Assembly (NCBI GenBank): GCA_021323705.1
Contig: JAJPKL010000011.1
Location: forward strand, 1-64,000
Direction of reading: 5' to 3'
Source of the DNA: Nitrososphaerota archaeon
GTDB lineage: Archaea; Thermoproteota; Nitrososphaeria; Nitrososphaerales; Nitrosopumilaceae
DNA length: 64,000 bases
Shown here: piece by piece, positions 34,947 through 43,962 of the stretch
Numbering within the stretch: the first letter of the stretch is position 1
Layout: the number at the start of each line of letters is the position of its first letter
Notes under the pieces: generated by a model
Seen by the model: the letters and a program-made list of their open reading frames with translations, nothing else
Databases searched by the model: none
What the model was told of the DNA's origin: nothing
Made by a program: the position numbers and the translations under genes

Positions 34947-36284
34947 CTACAGCTTTACTCTGTAATAATCCCATCTTTCGGGGTCAAATTGTTTCACAAA
35001 CTCGATCTTTTCATTGCGCTTTATCCTTTCCTTTATCACATCGCGGAGCGCAAAACTTGAGAGGTACTTGTATCCCTTTGACTGGGCCTGCATCAAAAAC
35101 AAAAGTCGCATTTCACGCCCCCCTCCCAATCCCCAGTATCCCATTTTTAGCGCCATTGGCTCCAAAAATACAGTGTCCTCCTTTCCAAAATGGGGGTCAT
35201 CGATACCTAAACGAAGTTTGTATCTTTCAAGCGACCTGCCCTTTACAAACCCGACAATTGGTCCGTTCTCATCGCCGTACCTTAACGTGTTGAGCAATAC
35301 GGTTGGATCGCGAACAGATTCTGCAAAATTTGATCTCATAAACTGCAGTGGAGATGGTAATTCTTGGAAGATCTCATAGAGCGCACTAACAAACTCGTCT
35401 TTCTCTCTTATTTTCATCGGGTCTATGGTGGGCACTAGCTGAATTTTATCATAAATTACAGATGCTTGATTTTGTATTTCAGTCTCTCTGAGTTTCATGA
35501 ACCCAAGCACATTATCCATGAATGACTTGCGCATGACTCTTGGCAAAGATCCTAAAATTTGGTTGCACATTTCAGATTCGTTGTTTAAAAGATCTTCAAA
35601 GTATGCGACAGAACGTATGGCAATCAAGTAGGGGTGCCATGCTAAAGAATGCGCATTCTTTTTTGCCATCTCAAGCGCGTATGAAAAGTTACCAAGTGCG
35701 TATCCGCCTATTCTATCTGCTACTGAAAGGAACCATCCAAGTTTTTTGAAATGTTCTACAGATGAGGTGTTATCTCTCGTCACATCTGACAGTGAGTAGA
35801 AATTATCAATTAACAATTCGGCTTTTTCCTTTTTCTCGCCGCTCCATGGATATGTTGTTCTCAGTATGAGAGCTGCCACAATGTTAGAATCAATGTCGGC
35901 CTCTTTGAACAGGGATCCTAACATTTTGTCTGTCTTTACAAAATTCACTGCGTCAGGCTCATGTGGTTTGTCAACGCGTTTTTGTGGATCATAGTCATGA
36001 AACAGGGCAGATGCAAAGAGGTACTTTACGTCTTCTTTTGAGATGAGGCTCTGCTGGCTCTGCCACTGGGCAGCCACCAGCGTAACGTATGTCACCTCAA
36101 GCTCGTGGATGATATTGTGGTACCCGTAATAGTCAATTCCAAGTCCTTTTTGGTGGAATAGGTCTATTGTATAATCAAGTATCTTTGAATAGCACAACGA
36201 GTCAAACCCAGCTTCATTTAGGATTCCTAAAATCTTCTCCCGTAAGTCGTTGGTGTTGTATAGCTCTTGCATTGGAACTTTCAA
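34947..36284 (-). CDS. HD-domain phosphohydrolase fused to a GNAT-like domain
   Basis: A 445-residue protein. The N-terminal half carries HD motifs: YHNIIHELEV (His56, His60), ALFHDYDP (His96-Asp97) and LSVADRIGG, as in metal-dependent phosphohydrolases such as nucleotide phosphodiesterases. The C-terminal part (about 310-445) resembles an N-acyltransferase: PIVGFVKGRSLERYKLRLG, then a GLGGGREMRLLFLMQAQSKG segment that could hold the acyl-CoA loop and helix. Nothing shows the substrates. The fusion may link a signal nucleotide to an acylation step. Confidence 0.65.
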   Translation of the reverse strand: MKVPMQELYNTNDLREKILGILNEAGFDSLCYSKILDYTIDLFHQKGLGIDYYGYHNIIHELEVTYVTLVAAQWQSQQSLISKEDVKYLFASALFHDYDPQKRVDKPHEPDAVNFVKTDKMLGSLFKEADIDSNIVAALILRTTYPWSGEKKEKAELLIDNFYSLSDVTRDNTSSVEHFKKLGWFLSVADRIGGYALGNFSYALEMAKKNAHSLAWHPYLIAIRSVAYFEDLLNNESEMCNQILGSLPRVMRKSFMDNVLGFMKLRETEIQNQASVIYDKIQLVPTIDPMKIREKDEFVSALYEIFQELPSPLQFMRSNFAESVRDPTVLLNTLRYGDENGPIVGFVKGRSLERYKLRLGIDDPHFGKEDTVFLEPMALKMGYWGLGGGREMRLLFLMQAQSKGYKYLSSFALRDVIKERIKRNEKIEFVKQFDPERWDYYRVKL

Positions 36285-36389
36285 TAGTTTAGAGCCGGTT
36301 GCATAAAAGGTTAATCCGAACTATAAAATCCTGTTGTCAGTCTGAAACACTGGATAAAAGTGGAAAAGTAGGAAGTATGTGTATCTTCT

Positions 36390-37334
36390 CTACAGCTTGC
36401 CATTTACGATGTCCTGCAGTAGGACCATGACGTCTTGTTTTGTTACCGGGATGGGGTTTGGATCAAGATGACCCTTGTCTGTCATGACTACATCTGCGGC
36501 TTGATCAATTGGGGCCTTGAGTGTAAGCTTGTCAAATTTCAGCTTCTCAATTACTTCCTTGAACTTGTCATAGAAGACTGATTTGTTGAATCTGTGTGCA
36601 ACAGTAGTGCATGACGAAAGCGAGTATCCATGTGGCACTCCCTCGTTTGAAAACACGTATGATAATGCATGTCCCAGTGTAGTTGATGCATTGCCAAAGC
36701 CAATTCCTGACAACATGGAACCAAATGGATAGTTCTCTGGCTTGTTGTTCATTATTGCATCATACAATACGTCAAATGCAGACTTGCACAACATCTTTGT
36801 AAACTCGTTGCCCTTTTTGCTGTCATATCCTTCCGTTGCTTGTGCGCATGCATCGCAGACAGAGTTCTTGACTATTGCTTCTGGTGTTCCTTCCATAAAG
36901 TATGAATCTATGACTGCAACATCTGCAAGGAATCGCTCATCTTGTAGAAGTTTCTTTTTGCCGTCAAACTTGAGCACACAGTATGTTGTCATTTCTGCTC
37001 CTGTGCCAAAGGTTGTTGGTATGAGAATTTTTGGAATCTTCAATTCAATACTTGCGTATTTTGCAACATCAAGCGAACTTCCTCCGCCAAGTCCAATTAT
37101 TGCAGATGGATTTTTTGGCTTGTACTCTGCAACAACCTTGTTTACTGTCTCAATGGATGGCTCTGGTTCTACTTTGTCATATAGCACATAATCTGTAATC
37201 TTCATTTTGTCTAGCCATTTTTTTGATACTTCAGGAGGTGCTGTTGTAACAACAAGAGCATTTTTTGGATATTGTGTTTCGGATAATGCGTTTTTACCAA
37301 AGTTAATTGTTTTTGGAATTCTTACTGTATGCAT
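36390..37334 (-). CDS. Iron-type alcohol dehydrogenase family, candidate semialdehyde reductase
   Basis: A 314-residue protein, shorter than the usual 380. NAD(P) binding is seen as IIGLGGGSSLDVAKY. The metal site usually uses Asp, His, His, His; here Asp161, Gln165 (in DACAQATEGY), His222 (LGHALSYV) and His235 (VPHGYSLS), so one His has become Gln. In Nitrosopumilus an iron-type ADH reduces malonic or succinic semialdehyde in the 3HP/4HB carbon fixation cycle, and this may be its homologue. The gene stands alone. Confidence 0.75.
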   Translation of the reverse strand: MHTVRIPKTINFGKNALSETQYPKNALVVTTAPPEVSKKWLDKMKITDYVLYDKVEPEPSIETVNKVVAEYKPKNPSAIIGLGGGSSLDVAKYASIELKIPKILIPTTFGTGAEMTTYCVLKFDGKKKLLQDERFLADVAVIDSYFMEGTPEAIVKNSVCDACAQATEGYDSKKGNEFTKMLCKSAFDVLYDAIMNNKPENYPFGSMLSGIGFGNASTTLGHALSYVFSNEGVPHGYSLSSCTTVAHRFNKSVFYDKFKEVIEKLKFDKLTLKAPIDQAADVVMTDKGHLDPNPIPVTKQDVMVLLQDIVNGKL

Positions 37335-37486
37335 AACAACATAAGATTTCCAATTATTATTATACTATGTGTTCTTTTTTGAATTGCAGAATGTAAAACA
37401 GGTAATTGTTTCCATTTGGTATACCGCACGAAGGGAACCAAGGGTGTGATTTTTATATCTAAAAACTAGGAGGGTATCTCAAGCAA

Positions 37487-37789
37487 ATGAGCCCAAAAAA
37501 CGCAGACGAGACAATCACTAAAATTGATTCTATGATACGTGTGCTGTCAAAAGCTACTCCTCATGGCAACATACTTGACCAAGATGATATCAAGTCTCTA
37601 AACAGTGTCGACTCTGAAGACCAGCTAAAACTAGCTGACAGGCTAGAAGACATGATTGTATTTCTAAAAGACGAGCCTGACAACAAAAGAAAGATACTGG
37701 AATCTCACGACCTGATAATGGACGAGTTTGGTCACGTAAACCCAATACGCGATTCAATGGATGCAGTCAAGTCGTACTTTCTCAAATAG
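37487..37789 (+). CDS. Hypothetical helical protein
   Basis: A 100-residue, acidic, all-helical protein (NADETITKIDSMIRVLSKAT). A TTTTTATATC box about 32 bases upstream and a Shine-Dalgarno-like AGGAGGG (37468-37474) precede the ATG. It is one of the few genes here with an obvious ribosome binding site. No known domain; it might be a conserved protein of this lineage. Confidence 0.6.
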   Translation: MSPKNADETITKIDSMIRVLSKATPHGNILDQDDIKSLNSVDSEDQLKLADRLEDMIVFLKDEPDNKRKILESHDLIMDEFGHVNPIRDSMDAVKSYFLK

Positions 37790-37794
37790 AGTCT

Positions 37795-38832
37795 CTACAA
37801 GCCGATGCTGTTAATTGCAGCACCAGAGTTTGCATCAATTACCAGAATTATCTTCTTTCCCTTATGGTCGTACTTGGCAAACCATATTGGAACATGTAAC
37901 AGTTCGCCGCTTGAGACATCTTCCTGAGTATCCATCTGCTGTATCATGTGATACTTGGAATGTGCCGTTTCCGACTGGAGCCTGTCTGCGATGGTCTTTG
38001 CCTGGTTTTTTGCAGAATCCTCGTTTATGTCACCATTTAGAATCTTAACCGATTTTGGAATCTTTTTTGGATCAAAGTCAACTCTGCTGTCTAGCGCAAA
38101 CTCGTAATCGTGAGGCTGATACATCGTCAGAGCCTTGAGCGCAATTACCGGACAGTTATAGTTCTCATCTATGGTGTATGCCTTTTTTGTATTTGCAGAG
38201 CCCATCATCCCTCCGCCTCCAAGCACGCTGCCCATGAGCATGCCATCCATCATGCCAACACCCATTCCGCCGCGTCTGTCGCCAAATCCTCCGCCCATTG
38301 CACCGCCCATGACTCCAAAGAGCGCAGCAGTTGTAGCAATGCTTCCAACCTCGGCTGCAATATCTGTGGCAACAAGATTAGTTCGGGCAGCAACAGGAAT
38401 TATCCAATATGGCACCATGCTTAGGTTGATCTCTTCAAGGGTTGATGACTCCTGCAGGTGCCTGTGGAGCAAACCCCTGTCCATCATCTTGTGCAATCTT
38501 GCCGTAATGTCGTCTTTGTCAAGAACTGTAATTGGAAGCATGGAATGTTTTGCAATGTTTTTCCATCCTGCATTTTCCAGGGTCACACTGCTACCGCAAT
38601 ATTCGCATGTTATTACCATCTCTCCAAATTTTGGAGCAATTGGTGCTCCACAGCTTGGGCACTTTATCTCTTTTACGCCAGATGATTGGTCTGTAGGCTG
38701 GGGTGCAGATTGCATTGTAGACTGGGCTGTGGATTGTTCTTGCTTGGGGGGCTGTGATTGCTGTCTTGCTCCGCATTTGATGCAAAATGAAGCGTCATCT
38801 GGAAGTTGGGTGCCACACTTGATACAGTACAT
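37795..38832 (-). CDS. Double zinc-ribbon protein with Gly/Met-rich segment
   Basis: A 345-residue protein. Zinc ribbon 1 is at 3-22 (CIKCG...CIKCG), a Gln/Pro/Ser linker follows, and ribbon 2 is at about 58-80 (CPSCG...CEYCG). A middle alpha/beta part follows, then a long Gly/Met-rich stretch (about 165-215, GVMGGAMGGGFGDRRGG) that could insert in or lie on a membrane. The C-terminus has a beta-rich part, VPIWFAKYDHKGKKIILVID. It starts 11 bases after the SPFH gene on the same strand. Confidence 0.7.
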   Translation of the reverse strand: MYCIKCGTQLPDDASFCIKCGARQQSQPPKQEQSTAQSTMQSAPQPTDQSSGVKEIKCPSCGAPIAPKFGEMVITCEYCGSSVTLENAGWKNIAKHSMLPITVLDKDDITARLHKMMDRGLLHRHLQESSTLEEINLSMVPYWIIPVAARTNLVATDIAAEVGSIATTAALFGVMGGAMGGGFGDRRGGMGVGMMDGMLMGSVLGGGGMMGSANTKKAYTIDENYNCPVIALKALTMYQPHDYEFALDSRVDFDPKKIPKSVKILNGDINEDSAKNQAKTIADRLQSETAHSKYHMIQQMDTQEDVSSGELLHVPIWFAKYDHKGKKIILVIDANSGAAINSIGL

Positions 38833-38843
38833 TATATCTATCC

Positions 38844-39929
38844 CTACGAAGTCTTTAGTTGCTTGCCGCAGTTGGAACAGAACTTGGAATCAGTAGCAAT
38901 ATGTGCACCACATTGGGGGCATAAAATTCCCTCTTGCGGTTTTGGCTGTTGCACCTGTTGTTGGCCTGCACCACAGTTTGGGCAAAAGTTGTTAGATGAA
39001 GGCATCATCATTCCACATTTTGTGCACTGCTTCATCGGTGGCTGATACATCCCCTGCGCCATCTGGCCTGCCATGACGTATCCTATGCCAGCGCCTGCGC
39101 CCATCCCCACGCCAAGGCCAGTACCTAGGCCTGCTACCCCGCTAGGGTTTTTTGCAGCGTCGGTCATTGCCTGGCCTGCTTGATACTGCAAATAGTTGAC
39201 GCCAAGCACAGACATTTGTGATCTCGTATCTATTGCTTTCTGAACCTCTTCTGGGAGGCTTATGGTAAGTCCTGATATCTTGTTAATCTCGATTCCGTAT
39301 TGCGAAAAATTGGATGTAGAGTTGGCAAGTACTACCTGTTCTATGTTCTGAAGGTTGGCAGCCAAATCTGTTACCTTGAGGCCTTTGTCCTTCATCTTTC
39401 CTATCGCATTGAATACCAAAAGGATCATCTGCTCTTTGAGACGGGATTCTATCTCATCTGAGGTCTGGGCCGCAAATGTGCCAACAAACTGATTGACAAA
39501 GTTTTCTGGCTGGGATATCTTCCACCTGTACTCCCCAAAGATTCGGAGGTTGACTATGCCAAAGACTTGGTCTACAAACTGGTATGGCTGCGTTGAACCA
39601 AACTTGCCATCGATGTATCTGTTTTGTAAATAGTAAACCTCGGCTGCTTGCTGTACTCCAGTGAAGAATTTCAAGAGGCCCCCAACAATTGGAGCGTTAA
39701 AATCAGTAAGGGCGTACCTGTTTGGCTTGTCAAAATACGTCAGAACTTTTCCGTCTCTGAAAAATACCGCAATCTCGTCTTCTCTTACTACAATGTTGTC
39801 GTTTAACCTAATCAAGCGAGGAACCTTCCACATTATGTTGCCTTCTTTGTACTGCGAGTCCCACTCTATTGTAGTGGAGCCAACTACGCTACCTCCGCCA
39901 AAATTAGGGTCTTTTTTATGTCCGAACAT
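38844..39929 (-). CDS. SPFH-domain protein with C-terminal zinc ribbons (YdjI-like)
   Basis: A 361-residue protein. Residues about 30-235 form an SPFH/virion-core (YdjI-like) domain: IEWDSQYKEGNIMWKVPRL, VVREDEIAVFFRDGKVL and FGIVNLRIFGEYRWKI. A Gly/Ala-rich segment (about 265-290) follows, then two zinc ribbons (CTKCG...CPNCG and CPQCG...CSNCG). In Bacillus, YdjI acts in a PspA-linked membrane-stress operon, so this gene with its neighbours probably acts at the membrane. The neighbours share zinc ribbons and the Gly-rich segment. Confidence 0.82.
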   Translation of the reverse strand: MFGHKKDPNFGGGSVVGSTTIEWDSQYKEGNIMWKVPRLIRLNDNIVVREDEIAVFFRDGKVLTYFDKPNRYALTDFNAPIVGGLLKFFTGVQQAAEVYYLQNRYIDGKFGSTQPYQFVDQVFGIVNLRIFGEYRWKISQPENFVNQFVGTFAAQTSDEIESRLKEQMILLVFNAIGKMKDKGLKVTDLAANLQNIEQVVLANSTSNFSQYGIEINKISGLTISLPEEVQKAIDTRSQMSVLGVNYLQYQAGQAMTDAAKNPSGVAGLGTGLGVGMGAGAGIGYVMAGQMAQGMYQPPMKQCTKCGMMMPSSNNFCPNCGAGQQQVQQPKPQEGILCPQCGAHIATDSKFCSNCGKQLKTS

Positions 39930-39974
39930 CTATGATACACTTTTTGTCTTTCTTACTATTATTAGTTTCATCAA

Positions 39975-40520
39975 TTACTTTGTCACCAATATGTTCTCAA
40001 CAGATTCTAGTCGTTGCTTCCATGTATTTTTGAAATCTTCAATCATTGGACCAATCTTGGCAGCAATTGCTTGCGCAGTAGTTGTACCAGATGTGTAATC
40101 GCTGAATGCAGTGTTGACTGCAGAAAAGATCTGCTCTGCACTGTTTACAAAATTATAATCGTATTCGTATAGCTTGTTTAGTGTGTTCTCATCTATCCGT
40201 ATATTTGGTGAGATGCCTGCTGACCCTTGTTGGGAACGAAATACCTCGCCAGCTATCTGTTGTATTTGTGAGATGGTAGAACCAATTGGAGTTATACTTG
40301 TAAAATCGCCCTTGTCTGACATTGCCTTTCTAAGCGACTCTAGCTTGCTTTTTGCACCGTCTAGCTTGTCAAAGACTTGTTTTCGCAAAATCTGGTCTGC
40401 AGCTCTGATGTCTTCAAGCTTGCGATACTCCCTGAGCGCAGGTATTGCAAGCTGTAGTTTTTTGAAAAAGCCTCGGCTTTCATCCACCTTGTCTCTCAGA
40501 TCTGGGCTATTTCCTGACAT
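39975..40520 (-). CDS. Helical protein heading the SPFH operon
   Basis: The ATG at 40520 (MSGNSPDLRDKVDESRGFF) is preferred over the one at 40532: a CTTAAG box centred near 40549 lies 29 bases before it. It has 181 residues, nearly all amphipathic helix. It lies 45 bases before the SPFH gene. It is not clearly PspA, but it holds the position that PspA has in the Bacillus ydjFGHI operon. A membrane-binding or oligomeric role is inference. Confidence 0.6.
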   Translation of the reverse strand: MSGNSPDLRDKVDESRGFFKKLQLAIPALREYRKLEDIRAADQILRKQVFDKLDGAKSKLESLRKAMSDKGDFTSITPIGSTISQIQQIAGEVFRSQQGSAGISPNIRIDENTLNKLYEYDYNFVNSAEQIFSAVNTAFSDYTSGTTTAQAIAAKIGPMIEDFKNTWKQRLESVENILVTK

Positions 40521-40598
40521 GTGTGACTCCATATGATATAATATTGCTTAAGCATTGCGTAACTAAATTCATGACTTCTTGACGCACCCAATATGCAA

Positions 40599-41369
40599 CT
40601 ATACCACTATTATGCCATTAGTGACAAGCCACTGTATTCCCTTGACAAAGTCTTGGTCGCCAACTTGACCGCTTGACCACCATCCGGCAGTCTTCTTGAC
40701 CCATGAAGGAATTGACTGTGCGCCAGACGGTGTGTTAGAGTTTGCTTGATGCGGTATCTGCATTATTCCATTTTGAATCAAGTATTGTATTCCTTTGATG
40801 AAATCAGAATCGCCGACTTGGCCACTTGACCACCATCCGGCAGTCTTCTTGACCCATTGAGGAATCACCACGTTTTGGGTGCCGTTTGGCGTAGTAGAGG
40901 TTGTGTTAGAACTTGGAGGGCTTGTGTTTGACGAGCCGCCACTTAGATCAACAGTAAATGTTGCGGTCTCTGGCGGAATTGGTTGAAACACTATTCCGTC
41001 CACCTCTACAATCACCTGATATTTTGCAGCGTCCGGAAACTGGCAAGGAAAGCTTATGGTGGGTTCCGTTCCTTTGTGCAGAGGAGGAGTGCCGCAGATC
41101 TGGTCACTTCCTTCCATTACTGAAATTTTATAATCTACATGGTCTTGGGATGTATGCGTCGACTTGTTGATGAAGCTAATGTTGAGGGTTGTCTGACTGC
41201 CGGGAGTGGGGTTTGCTGGGTCAGTTGCAAAGCTTACATTGATCGTGCCACCGCTGGTTGGCTTTACTACCTGATCTGCGAAGGCAGGAGTCATGATGAC
41301 TGCAACCAGCGTCAAAAGTCCAAGGTAGACTGATAGTTTACTCTTGGATGGAAAATTGATATCTTTCAT
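40599..41369 (-). CDS. Secreted protein with Ig-like domain and two W-W repeats
   Basis: A 256-residue protein. The signal peptide (about 10-31, ending AFA-DQ) is followed by an Ig-like domain (about 40-140), a Ser/Thr/Asn-rich linker (144-166) and two repeats: residues 168-205 and 219-256. Each reads IP-x-WVKKTAGWWSSGQVGD-x-DF-x-KGIQ. The repeats are also nearly identical in DNA (33 bases exact), so the duplication is recent or kept by conversion. The same repeat occurs at 20077 and 52106. Confidence 0.8.
   Translation of the reverse strand: MKDINFPSKSKLSVYLGLLTLVAVIMTPAFADQVVKPTSGGTINVSFATDPANPTPGSQTTLNISFINKSTHTSQDHVDYKISVMEGSDQICGTPPLHKGTEPTISFPCQFPDAAKYQVIVEVDGIVFQPIPPETATFTVDLSGGSSNTSPPSSNTTSTTPNGTQNVVIPQWVKKTAGWWSSGQVGDSDFIKGIQYLIQNGIMQIPHQANSNTPSGAQSIPSWVKKTAGWWSSGQVGDQDFVKGIQWLVTNGIIVV
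40672..40857. repeat. 33-base direct repeat inside the W-W repeat gene
   Basis: The 33 bases 40672-40704 recur unchanged at 40825-40857, 153 bases (51 codons) away. They encode the core WVKKTAGWWSSGQ of each protein repeat. The exact match over third codon positions points to recent duplication or gene conversion. Confidence 0.85.
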
Positions 41370-41490
41370 ATCTCTTCCTTGTTACCGACTATATATAAAA
41401 AAACTGCAACAATGGTCAGCATTCCTTTTAAATTCAGATCTTTCTGGCACCACAAAGATTCAAAGATTTGACTACCTATCAGTACGAGTA

Positions 41491-42780
41491 TTGAGGACAA
41501 TAATCCAAAACTTCAAGCAACTTGCAACAAACCATGATAAAAAATTAGCACTTTCGATAATTGAGCGAGGGCTTGAGTCTTCTCTGCCATATGTTGCACT
41601 ACAAAAGACTGTCAAGCAAAACTACCTTCAACTTGGTAAAAAAAGACTCTTTTTTAAAAAACATGATAATGTCTATGTTGTCGCCATAGGCAAATCGGCT
41701 GATCTTATGACAAAGGCGGTAGCCTCCCTTACTCATGTAAAGGGAGGAATTGTGGTAATGCCAAGCAGGATGCACCGTATGATTGATGCCAGCAAGTTTG
41801 TTATTGTAAGGTCTAGTCATCCACTCCCAAGCGGTAAAAGCGTCATTGCAGCAAAAAAGGTCATTAATTTTCTCAAATCACTAGATAGTACAGATTTTGT
41901 TATGTTTCTCGTCTCTGGAGGGGCATCTTCGCTTCTTTCACTGCCTGATGGAATATCGCTAAATGATAAGCAGATTACAACCGATCTGCTGCTCAAGTCT
42001 GGGGCTGATATACACGAAATCAACTGTGTACGAAAGCATCTCTCTAAAATAAAAGGAGGGCAACTCTTAGAATCATTAAGGTGCAATGCAGTTTCACTTG
42101 TAATGTCAGATGTAATAGGGGACGATCTGTCAGTGATCGCATCTGGACTAACATATTGCGACAAGTCAACCTTTCCTGACGCAAAAAAAACTCTGTTAAA
42201 GTACAACTTGAAAGATCGGGTTCCAAAGTCGGTATGGAATAGAATCGTACTTGGTACTATGGGAAAAGTTCCTGAAACCCCAAAGAAACCAAAAATTGAA
42301 AATTATGTAATATCTTCTAATAAAGACTGTATTGATGCCATGAAAGCACATGCAGAAAAACTTGGTGTGGCAACAAAAACTATCTGGCCAGTAAACGGAC
42401 ACGTAAAAAATGCAGCAGCCAAGATCTCAAAAATTTTTCCGCTCAGAAAAAATTCTTGCCTTATTTTTGGCGGGGAGACTACGGTTACAGTAAAAGGAAA
42501 GGGAATGGGAGGAAGAAACCAAGAACTAGTTTTGTATTTGTTACAAAAGATGCAGGCTCGAAATGAAAAGATGATTGCGATATCTGTGGGCACTGACGGG
42601 GTTGATGGAAACACAATTGCTGCAGGTGCAATTGTCGATCACACTATGCCAAAAGAGCAGATAAACAAGTATCTGAAAAACAACAACTCATACTGCTACT
42701 TCAAAAAATACGGCGGTGCAATTTTTACAGGGCCTACCCACACAAATCTAATGGACATAGGTTTGGTCTTACACAAGTAA
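41491..42780 (+). CDS. Glycerate 2-kinase (MOFRL family)
   Basis: The TTG at 41491 (MRTIIQNFKQLA) is chosen: a CCTTTTAAATTC promoter-like stretch near 41424-41435 precedes it and the family starts there, although the frame is open back to 41344 across the neighbour's promoter. It has 429 residues. Motifs: VAIGKSADLM, VRSSHPLPSGKSV, FLVSGGASSLLSLP, KHLSKIKGGQL and GGETTVTVKGKGMGGRNQEL. The enzyme phosphorylates glycerate to 2-phosphoglycerate, feeding lower glycolysis. Its end overlaps the convergent 42769 gene. Confidence 0.88.
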   Translation: MRTIIQNFKQLATNHDKKLALSIIERGLESSLPYVALQKTVKQNYLQLGKKRLFFKKHDNVYVVAIGKSADLMTKAVASLTHVKGGIVVMPSRMHRMIDASKFVIVRSSHPLPSGKSVIAAKKVINFLKSLDSTDFVMFLVSGGASSLLSLPDGISLNDKQITTDLLLKSGADIHEINCVRKHLSKIKGGQLLESLRCNAVSLVMSDVIGDDLSVIASGLTYCDKSTFPDAKKTLLKYNLKDRVPKSVWNRIVLGTMGKVPETPKKPKIENYVISSNKDCIDAMKAHAEKLGVATKTIWPVNGHVKNAAAKISKIFPLRKNSCLIFGGETTVTVKGKGMGGRNQELVLYLLQKMQARNEKMIAISVGTDGVDGNTIAAGAIVDHTMPKEQINKYLKNNNSYCYFKKYGGAIFTGPTHTNLMDIGLVLHK

Positions 42781-43158
42781 ACTTGTTGCCTTGTTTTCAT
42801 GCTGCTCTATAGTATCATACCTGACTGTTATCTTTCGCTGATCTATTAGTTGCTGAATAAATCTGGTTCGCGAATTTACGAATGGATCGTTTTGCATTTT
42901 ATTTTCTCCAAGATTCTCAAACATGGATTTGAGATCAAGTTTTACATTTACAGTATCTCCATTTTTTATTATGAATCTGCCAATTCCCCAAAAAATTCCA
43001 ACATGTAGTGCAACATACTTTGATTGTTCGAGTGATATCTTTTCATAATAGTCTTCGATGTGGGTCCTCACCTGATCTATTCTTGCACCGTTTGTCTCAA
43101 TTGTCCATGAGATCTTTTTCTTGTCTCCATCAAAATAATATGTGTGGTCCAATGTCAA
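42769..43158 (-). CDS. Conserved-looking hypothetical protein
   Basis: A 129-residue protein with beta-rich N-terminus (LDHTYYFDGDKKKISWTIET), a helix and an alternating C-terminal half ending HENKATSLLV. No signal peptide. The convergent end overlaps the glycerate kinase by 12 bases. Function unknown. Confidence 0.6.
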   Translation of the reverse strand: MTLDHTYYFDGDKKKISWTIETNGARIDQVRTHIEDYYEKISLEQSKYVALHVGIFWGIGRFIIKNGDTVNVKLDLKSMFENLGENKMQNDPFVNSRTRFIQQLIDQRKITVRYDTIEQHENKATSLLV

Positions 43159-43227
43159 TCAAAAAGGTGTTGATTGTCTATATATTTTGAATATATGACT
43201 GAATAACAAAAACAAAAACTTGTTTTC

Positions 43228-43434
43228 GTGCTAGAAGCTAATTCATTTTTCACAAACATGGTAGACGAGTTGGTCGAGTTCTCAGCATACGATCCCGAAC
43301 TTGCCGAGGGCTTGAAATGGATAGACCATGAGGCCCAAAAACGAGGAATAACTTTCTACGAGATGGTGTTCCACGTTCTTCACAGATATGACGTGGACAC
43401 CCGCGCAAAGGACTGGCTTGCTAGGAGAAACTAA
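43228..43434 (+). CDS. Small acidic protein, paralogue of 45959
   Basis: A 68-residue protein from a GTG start. The helical pattern ELVEFSAYDPELAEGLKWID followed by E-x-KRGITFYEMVFHVL resembles residues of the 45959 protein (VDSFVVETTN, LDRESRLLGISFYDMCCVIM), so they are paralogues. Function unknown. Confidence 0.6.
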   Translation: MLEANSFFTNMVDELVEFSAYDPELAEGLKWIDHEAQKRGITFYEMVFHVLHRYDVDTRAKDWLARRN

Positions 43435-43503
43435 GCCATAAATTTATGCAGCAGGGGTACATCTCAAACAATCTTTAAGGTTCACCTAAAACCTAATCTT
43501 GAC

Positions 43504-43962
43504 GTGAAAAAGAAATTTGCCAAAGCTCCAAAGAGTCTCTTTGACAAGTTCTCATCATATTTTCCGTACTCTACAGTAGATCTTGTGATACGTGATAACG
43601 GTTCTGTGCTTTTGACTAAGAGAACCATTTTACCCTACAAAAACAAGTGGAACCTTCCAGGAGGAGTAGTTTTCAAGACAGAAAAATTATCTGATGCTGC
43701 CAAAAGAGTCGCAAAAGAAGAACTTAATCTGATCGTAAAACTGGAAGGCTTTCTTGGCGTTTATGAGAATCCTGTGTATTCAAGACATGACATTTCGCAT
43801 GTCTTTATTGCAACTATTGTAAGAGGAAATATAGTAAGGGATTTTCAGAGTAGCCAAGTGAAATTCTTCAAAGAAATACCACATGACATGGTACCATATC
43901 AGAAAAAGATACTGCGTGACGCCAAGACCATTTCCAGAAAAAGAAGATCAATGCAGAGCTGA
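43504..43962 (+). CDS. NUDIX hydrolase
   Basis: A 152-residue protein from a GTG start. The NUDIX box is present as GGVVFKTEKLSDAAKRVAKE followed by ELNL, with the E-E catalytic pair and the upstream KWNLPGG. The core resembles GDP-mannose mannosyl hydrolase-like NUDIX proteins (YSTVDLVIRDNGSVLLTKRT). The substrate is not known. It overlaps the next small minus-strand gene by 15 bases. Confidence 0.85.
   Translation: MKKKFAKAPKSLFDKFSSYFPYSTVDLVIRDNGSVLLTKRTILPYKNKWNLPGGVVFKTEKLSDAAKRVAKEELNLIVKLEGFLGVYENPVYSRHDISHVFIATIVRGNIVRDFQSSQVKFFKEIPHDMVPYQKKILRDAKTISRKRRSMQS

Noticed and set aside
38171-38896. 241-codon plus-strand frame opposite the double zinc-ribbon gene
   Set aside because: It is the reverse of the Gly/Met-rich and Gln/Pro-rich coding parts; the minus-strand protein has clear zinc ribbons.
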